Origin: Steromphala cineraria
Taxonomy: Eukaryota > Mollusca > Gastropoda > Trochida > Trochidae
Reading direction: 5' to 3'
Length of the DNA stretch: 64,000 nucleotides
Assembly: GCA_916613615.1 (NCBI GenBank)
Contig: OU744734.1
Span: forward strand, 34,416,801-34,480,800
The notes under the pieces are model-generated. The model worked only from the letters and a program-made list of their open reading frames with translations. It was not told where the DNA came from and made no database searches. Position numbers and translations under genes: made by a program. This document shows positions 56,112 through 64,000 of this stretch, piece by piece (position 1 is the stretch's first letter; each line of letters opens with the position of its first letter).

Positions 56112-59100
56112 CAACCACTCGTGGTTATATATACCTTGAGCTTATGAAATTGAGAGTCTGACATCAAATTATTGAATGGCATTTTCAAATCAAATTCATA
56201 CAATTCTATAAAAGTATTCATTCATCATTTGTTTGCTTGATATTGCCAATGTATGCCTCTTTGTTTGACAGGAACCTAAAGGTCATGATCGAATTACAAA
56301 AGCAAATTCCAAAGCGAAATGAAACCATTAAAGGGTATTAATGGATATCTTGACATTGATATAAAACTTCACATTTAAATTCTTTCATTCTACGTTTACT
56401 GAAAACAAATATTTTTGAAAGGACATTCTCCTATCAATCACATTTAAGAAATGAAAGGTATACAATTTCCATAGTCTCAACGTTTGACATTTGAAAACAT
56501 ATTGTAAAGTTGTATGCATTCTCATGGCATTTGATCAGAATTTGCTTGCGAAACTATCAAATTCACATATATCCATTTTCGAAAACGAAAATGAATATAA
56601 AACAAACTTTGATACAAAATAGTTCTGAAATTTTATTGCATGAACCACATGATCAACTTCATATCATAGCCAGATTGTATTGTTAAATTTACAAGACATT
56701 ATAAAGTGTTCGTTGCATTGAAGCTTCATTACTTTATCTTTTATTGGTTATTTAATTTACCTTTGACTTTATCACATGTTATCACTGACAAAACGTTGGT
56801 ATAAATTATAATCTTTCAACGAATATGATGATTCAGTGCAGTGCCACATTACAACCGATTTCGTTGATTTTTTATTTTTTTACAAATTTCTATGTTTTGT
56901 ACTTAGTCATTTGCCAAGATCAGAATTTGTCTGACCAGTTGTCAAATTCTGTGTAATAGATGTCATTTGATGATCTGGAAAATGGCATGTCTTTATTGTG
57001 GGAAGTAAGCAGTAATCAAGTTGGTCAGAGATGCACGATCGGTGTATAAGTGAGCCCCGCTCCCATTTTTACTTGTTTCCTCATGTCTTTCCCGGGAATT
57101 TAATCGATAGTAGATAGGACATTGGATAGTGGTAGTAGATAAAGTAAATTCCTTGACTTGCAATTGATAGTAAAATATTCTAAATTCAAGCAAATGATTA
57201 AATACAGAGAATACTGTATACTGCTATTTGGATTATATATGCAAATTAATGTGTATATGAACGAGAGGAAAAAATTAATAGTATTTGAGGCTTTTCTATA
57301 GAAAATGTTTTGTTATAAATCAGTAAGTGTGAGCGTCCTTCCCAAAGCATTGGCATGAAGATAATATAAGACTTCTGAACGAAACGTAGAAAACTTGAAA
57401 ACTATGTCAGAAGTTTCATTAGTGCTTACAATGTCCATCAACATTTATTATTAAGTTTCTTTAGACAGATGGTGTCCTTTTTTTGTATAAAATATACTGG
57501 TTTTGGTATTGGGGTTTTTCAAATTTTCGAATAAAATACTACTTTACTTACAGAACCAAATGCAAAAAGGAGTGATGCTTTCTACAATATCTAAGACTTC
57601 TTATAGAATTGAAACATATTTACTTAAGAACCTTTGGATGGAGTCCTGTATGCCATATAGATTTCAAGATTGGATTGAAACGGAAGCCCTTAAACTTTTG
57701 ACATCTTTTCAGAATGTGACAATAAAAACAACTGTTAATTTATATAATACCTATCAGAGGTTTAAGTATTTTCAATTCTTCAAATGTTTTCTCATATTCC
57801 TTTGAATTAAGTTATGTGATATGAAAGCAGTCTCTGGACATGATTTTCGAGATTTTATTTAAAATAAAAGATGGAGAAAAGCAAATTAAGCTTAAAATTT
57901 TATCAAATTTGAATATTTTTGGACTTGATCCTTGCATATTATAGATTAAATCAACTATACTACACGAACAAAATATAACGTTTGTCGCAAACAAGAACAA
58001 ATCAATTAATTGCCTTCTCTATGTAAACAGAATATACATTTAACTTGTCATTGTCGCCATATCAAAATATAATTATAACATTTGTAAAAATATTTATAAT
58101 TATGTAAGTACTACAGTTATGTTTAATAATGAATACCACGGTAACCTTCCCAAAATGAAAGACTTTTTACAGCAGAAAAAATCTCCGCCCCCTAAAGATT
58201 CAACCTTTTGATCAGAAAACGAGTAGTTAACTTCTTGTAGATGTTGTAGGTTTTGATGATTGTATTTGACCCGTCGCCATTTTCTCCCACAGAGATAGGT
58301 AATCTCAAGCCAATATCTTCTCTCATAAGTTAGTTTGCGGGTTGGAGGTAGCAATCTGATTGGTTTTGATAATTGTTAATTGTGAATTCAGTGACTGACT
58401 TGCCTTGTGACTTGAATGTAACAAGCCCTTTCAGCACAACTGATTTCGCACGTATTTTTTTTCAAATGTTACTCAAATGTAATGTAGTCAAATGTTTGTC
58501 AACTGGGTTTTTTTTCATGGCAAAAGTGTAACCTTCTGAGGGACAAAAATCTCAATATGCATTCATCTATCATTCTATTCATTGAAAATGATATTCATGA
58601 CGATTGAGGACTAATGGCAACTTTATTCCCCTGAGAGGAACCTTTTTTGCCAATCGCAAAATAATGTTTGCTACCTAACCTCCCTTCTATATATTTGAAG
58701 TTAATGTCCTTGCAAGAAGAAATTTAAATCCTTGAAAGTAATGTCTGTCTATCCCAAGGGTTATTTTTGCAAATGCAATTGATTTTTATCTCTACAATTT
58801 ATCAAAACCAGGATGTCACACAGACAAGATCTTTCAAACCAAATAGACTGTACATGAAGTCCATGTTATTTTGGAAGTGTGGCTGTGATGACAAATCAGA
58901 TTATTTTCTTTTTGGTAAGTTTATTTTATTTTTTATGCATTTTCCTCTTAAATGTTATAAGACAATTATCGTTATGGTCCTCCAAGTAGCTTTATACTGA
59001 GGAAGCCACTATATCGTCATTTACAATTTTGTTATCATACAATTAAACAACATAATATAATTTTGCGAAATTGCATGGTATCAAATTTAAACTGATAAAT

Positions 59101-59990
59101 AATAATTACAAACTCCTGAACAGAATATAATTTATATTGGCGGTTCAACATAGATATAACACTATTATCTACGTCATGAATACATATATTATCAATGGTC
59201 GTTGCTTGGTAACAGTAAAGTATAAAAGAGTTCAAATACTGAACAAAGTTACAATAATTTAATTAAGAAACCTTTTCATTCGTGCACACCTTCAAACCAG
59301 AAAATGTTTCAAAACACTTTCCAAACAGGTTTAATTAAGACATGCCTTTGACAGAAATATGTTATACCATATATTACTGCATATACATGTACGTAGATAA
59401 TTATCTAACATTTCCAAGGTTACCTAAAAAGAAGTTTGCTTTTTTTAAGCATTTATCAACTACAACCAGTCCCATTTCTAATCCTCACATCCAAACATGC
59501 CTTTTACAGAGCTTGTTCATATCATCTTTTTCTATCTAAAGCAATCGACATTCATGAAGTTTCTGAAATAGCTCCGTGTTTCCAATTTTCAAAAGATATA
59601 GAAATTTCTTCTCAACTCATTGAATAAACATGCATTTGGATACTTTAATAAATGCAAAAACCCATTTACATTGTTATGTCCCTTTAAAGTAGTTTTAAAG
59701 TTTAAAGTAGATTAAGTTAACCCGACACATTTTTCACGAAACAAAGATAAATATATCAGTTATGTGATTGGTATACTTACAATACAAGCGAGAGTCTCAA
59801 GCTAGGGAACAGCCTGAAGAAAATTGAAAGCAAAACTGACGTTGAATAAACCTTGGACACAGGTCTTAAATGCAAAAGGAGAACTTTTCTACAGAATGTT
59901 CCGATTTGGTATCCAATCAGGATATGAAACCTGACTTCTTCACCAATCTCTTATTAACGATTCCCCAAATGTCGTGAGACAATTAATAAT
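56112..59990. other. No recognised gene; two diverged repeat pieces
   Basis: 57380-57480 is a relative of 44990-45110. 58809-58830 is identical over 22 bases to 46621-46642. The remaining AT-rich DNA shows no gene, RNA or element that I can name. Confidence 0.4.
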
Positions 59991-60262
59991 TCGTGTTGTA
60001 GATCTTCACTGCTTGATGTGTTATTAAGTGTTGAGGTGAATAAGAAAAATGAATGTATTGTTACAAGGATAATGAGGGAAAACGTTAATTGAGAGAACTC
60101 TGTGTAAAGAGAATGTCCTAAGAGATTTTTTACCCACGTCAACTGTTCCCATCGAGCATTGGTTGACAATATTGTTTGCAACATTACCTCTGTAGAAGTC
60201 CTTACAAAAAGGAAGTTCAATCTCTAGACTTATTTTTGTCTAGTGCCTGCGGTTATGATATT
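59991..60262. repeat. Segment duplicated from/to 50523-50803
   Basis: Partner of the segment at 50.5 kb. A minus-strand frame of 88 codons (59954-60220) spans it but is broken in the other copy, so coding is unlikely. Confidence 0.65.
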
Positions 60263-63042
60263 TGAGAGATATTGAAGTGCAATAATGGCGTTGACCGCTG
60301 TGTATTACACATTAAAAGCAAGAAAAACGCTTTTTAAGTGGAAATATGTTTTTTTAATATGATGTCTTTATGTACTTAGGTAATTGGATTTTTAATTTGT
60401 TTTTCTTATAATTCTTAAAACATCTTCACTTTTCAATATGTACTTATAACATATATTTGTGGGAAAAACATATGTTTAATTGCTTTACAGGAGAACGTCT
60501 TTGTTATATAGAGAAGAAGGATGATTGACTTATTTTGGTGTTTAGGCATTATAGTCAATATAGTATAAACTTGCGTCTTGTTAACATTCGCATATCGGAA
60601 ACCCTCTTTTTTTTGTAGGCTGTTTAAAGATTTCCCTTCACAAAATTGTTTTGCATTAGTCAGGTTTCACTGGTGCGTATTAATTTCAAATGATACACAA
60701 ATGTTCACTATGATGTAAACCGATAAAATAAATGTTAATGAATTTGGAACAATGGGATAATTAGCGCAAACTCTTAGCTTTTTATCATCTATATTTAAAT
60801 AAATGTTCATAACATCTATAGTTACATACCACTTGGACCTCGTTGTCCTTGGCAACCATACATAAAATATCTTATTCGTTATTGGTTTCAGGACTGTTTT
60901 CGTCAGAACAGTCCTGATTTCGAATGCAAGGACTCTTATGAAACTGTCATTTAAACTACACGAAATAAGATATATCAAAGAAAAATACATCAGCTTTTGT
61001 CAGTATTGACTATATGTAATCTACTGTGCTCATCATTAGACAAACATTGATTATGACTTTCATCGATTCATCGATGCTGTCAGCAAACGCATATTTCAAT
61101 CAACATAATTTGTTAGCGAATTGCACTTAAAACAAAATTGCAAGCAAACCATCAAAAAGACATAGATTACCTGTTGATACAAATTATTGCAAACAATTAG
61201 CAGCAACAATTAATTGAACTTTAATTCAAGTTTATATATTTCAAACAAATATCATAACAAGTAAGTTTAAACAAATACCACGAAGGTTGTGGTTACCTAA
61301 ATGTTGAGTACCAAAGGATTGAAATTTGGAAGCCAAAATAATAATTTTACTGTCGTAACAAATGTGCACAAATAAGACGTACAAATAAGTCAAAACCAAA
61401 GATAAAATGAACTACTTGCGAAAACCGTATGTTCACGTACTGCACAACGTGCACGTGCTCAGAACATTCATTTCGTGTCAGTGCTTAATACTCGAGTTTT
61501 GCATGCTTTTAACGATCAGGTGCGACATACGCAGTATTTCATTCATAATTTATTAAAGGTGCCCAAGAAGGGTTATGAAAATAAAAATGTTTCAACATCT
61601 TTAATTTTGGGCTTTGATTTCACTCGGTCCAAGTGATATGTAAGTCAGTTATTAGTATAGTTATCAATTTGTATCGGGGAATACACGGACAGTCTGTCCG
61701 TTCGGTCGTCCTTGGGCTAACATCGGGCTAACTATGCTAATAACTATTACGTGTCCAGAAGCTTTAACATGTGTCAGGATGGTGTTGCTGCTTTTGAACT
61801 GATAGTCTTTAAAAAACTAATCTTCTTTATCCATTGAACTAGAAATAGTGTTTTGAAAGTATATATACTGTAAGATCGACATGAGCTTCCCCCAAACGCA
61901 ACCTTATCTTTAAATATATTTATCCTTAGACAATCTAACATCATTCGTTTTCGTCATTAGCTTATTTTGTTATCGTATTTATCTGATGAGATGGACTGCA
62001 GCTAGTTATTAAGGACAACCTACGTTTTGACAATATAAAGATCACCTTTATATGATAAATAGACACATAAACAACATAAACACGAAACAAATAATATGCC
62101 AAAGCGTTATGTCCACATAACCACAAAAGGAATATGCATTTTGTTTGTTAAGAGTTTACCAATAGAAAACAATTATTTTACGAAAACATTAGACACTGTG
62201 TTGGAGCCAAACAAAACATAAATGTCATTAGCTTTAAAAAAGACATGGCAGAATATTTTCAACACATTTACACATTTTATTTGGCAATAGGAGTGAATTT
62301 TTTTTAACACACGTTAATTGGCAATGATAATTTGGCAGTGCTGTTTTTATTTTATTTTCTCAAAACAAATCATACTCTTGTGACTGCATGTTGATAGCAT
62401 CAGTTTGTCAGCATTTGTTCTGTGTAATCTTGAGCGAAAGTAATAATGTTGATAATGATATTATTATACATGCACCTAAAAACATCTGTCTTTGATGTTA
62501 GGTCGTATTCTCAACACAGTGAACACGAGAGTAAATGGAAAACATCAGCTTATTAAGGACCACCTGTTGTAGGTATTTAAACCCCTTTCTTCACAACACT
62601 CGCTGTTGTTGATTACTTAAACCTTTTCCCTCATAAGAGATTTCAGTTTTGTTATTGTAGAACATTTTTGCTTTCGTTTTAAACAAATATCAACTTCCAT
62701 GCTCTTGTTTCTCCCATATGGACTGGCGATCATGAGTACAGTGACTAAACAAAAAGCATATATACTATATTAAAAGGATGTTAATATCTATATTATTATT
62801 CAATGAGGTTTATTAAAGATCGTGGTTGACTGAAACTATTTTGAGTTGATAAAGCTTTTAACAACATTAAAGTATAGAAGCACCATGTCAACACAACATT
62901 TTCGTTTTATCATTTCCGTTGATAGCAAAAAATAAAAAAAAGAACAACACATATATCCTCGTGCTTAATTTTAAAGATTCAAACTTAATTCTTTGTTTTA
63001 TATGACATATTTTCTAAAACTTAAAAATTATTAGTTTTGTTC
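60263..63042. other. No recognised gene
   Basis: Contains the 62503-62610 partner of 52878. A short perfect palindrome lies near 60891-60916 (CAGGACTGTTTTC/GTCAGAACAGTCCTG). Nothing else. Confidence 0.4.
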
Positions 63043-63965
63043 TTTGGTGAGTCTTTTTCAAAGATAAGGAAATAATTGATGCTAGTTTATCGTCAACTTT
63101 CCCTTCACAATATACGTTAGACAAAAACACATCAGTTCTAGATTTTCTTTTTGTCTACATTCAAGAGATGAAGCTTTCAAAACAATGTTTGTTTTCCAAA
63201 TAACATAGGAAAAATAAGAATCAGAGTACATGATTTAAAAACATTTAAGTTACATTGATAGACGGAAGTGCTTATATGGCATGACAGCTTTATGTTTTGT
63301 TACTTCAAATAACAGTTCTAGTTTTCCTAACCCTAACAAAAACGAACATATGACAAACAATGTTTCCATTTCGAGATACATGCTGAGTCCACGTCAGACA
63401 ATGATCTTACCATATGTGTTCCATGATACTTTAATTATCGAAAAAGGGAGGGTTATGTTTGTCACAAGTTTTGCTTAAATTTTTTTAGCTATGCCCTTTG
63501 GTGAGTCTTTTTCAAAGATAAGGAAATAATTGATGCTAGTTTATCGTCAACTTTCCCTTCACAATATACGTTAGACAAAAACACATCAGTTCTCGATTTT
63601 ATTTGTCTATATTCAGGAGAAGCTTTTAAAACTATCCTTGTTATCCAAATAACATTTTAAAAAAAGATACGAATCAGAGTACATGATTTAAAAAAATGTT
63701 ACATTGAAAGATGAAAGTGCTAATAAGGCATGACAACTAAATGCTTTGTTACTGCAAAAAATAGTTCTCGTTTTCCTCGAAAAAACGCCAAACAATGTTT
63801 CCATTTCGAGACACATGCAGAGTCCACGTCAGACAATCGCAAATAACACCAAAGAAGAGAAGACCAAAATGTGTGTTTGTCATCACATTCAAACAAGCGG
63901 AAATTACCTTGCTATTATGTTCCGTGATACTTTAAATGTCAGATAAGGTAGGGTTATGTTTGTCA
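63043..63965 (+). repeat. Tandem duplication, unit about 454 bases
   Basis: Two adjacent copies (from 63043 and from 63497) begin TTTGGTGAGTCTTTTTCAAA and share ACGTTAGACAAAAACACATC, CATTTCGAGA and GGGTTATGTTTGTCACAAG. The first 90 bases are nearly identical and the rest is diverged by indels. No coding frame is shared. Confidence 0.88.
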
Positions 63966-64000
63966 CAAGTATTGCAGATAGTTACAGACTCAGTTCTACT

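Overview
The window looks like nuclear DNA of a multicellular invertebrate, most likely a lophotrochozoan such as a bivalve mollusc. The evidence is a low gene density, an AT-rich background with GT-AG introns, and a dense mix of animal repeat classes: DIRS, Ty3/Gypsy, LINE, Tc1/mariner, MULE, pogo-like and TTAA-flanked MITEs, and a tRNA-derived SINE. The taxon is an inference. No marker gene in the window settles it.

Bases 1-30,200 are a tandem array of four copies (genes 1-4, all on the minus strand) of one small secreted-protein gene. Each copy has three exons: exon 1 (signal peptide plus a short Cys-rich PAN/apple-like segment), a 73-base exon 2, and a large exon 3 encoding a YWTD/LY-type beta-propeller. 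The spliced products are 359-361 residues. The array is built of repeat units. Unit A (about 1.8-9.5 kb) is diverged. Units B and C (about 10.7-19.6 and 19.6-28.5 kb) are near-identical 8.87-kb blocks. Unit D is truncated near 29.77 kb. The B/C junction falls inside exon 3 of gene 3, which makes that gene a chimera. Units B and C share insertions that unit A lacks: a TTAA MITE, a SINE-bearing segment, and a Tc1-like element inside a LINE reverse-transcriptase fragment. Unit A still shows the empty MITE and Tc1 sites, so the insertions can be ordered relative to the duplications.

Bases 30,755-31,629 hold a truncated Ty3/Gypsy relic with a possible short LTR. Bases 35,167-41,627 hold a nearly complete GC-rich DIRS-type retrotransposon. 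It has inverted terminal repeats, an internal complementary region that joins the complements of both ends, a gag-like reading frame, an RT/RNase H/methyltransferase-like frame, and an intact tyrosine recombinase with its R-H-R-Y residues. Gag and pol carry frameshifts; the recombinase does not.

Bases 41,630-64,000 contain no host gene that I can recognise. They hold a MULE transposase C-terminal reading frame (48.4-49.0 kb), several MITEs, local tandem duplications, diverged duplicated segments, and several long hairpins.

The most unusual signal is a set of four hairpins (4.49, 41.93, 51.68 and 55.42 kb). Their arm sequences are unrelated, but they share one architecture: a TATA-like left edge, an ATAAA right edge in reverse complement, and short CGAG-type motifs that stay on one strand at the centre and at most outer positions while the rest of the arms is inverted.
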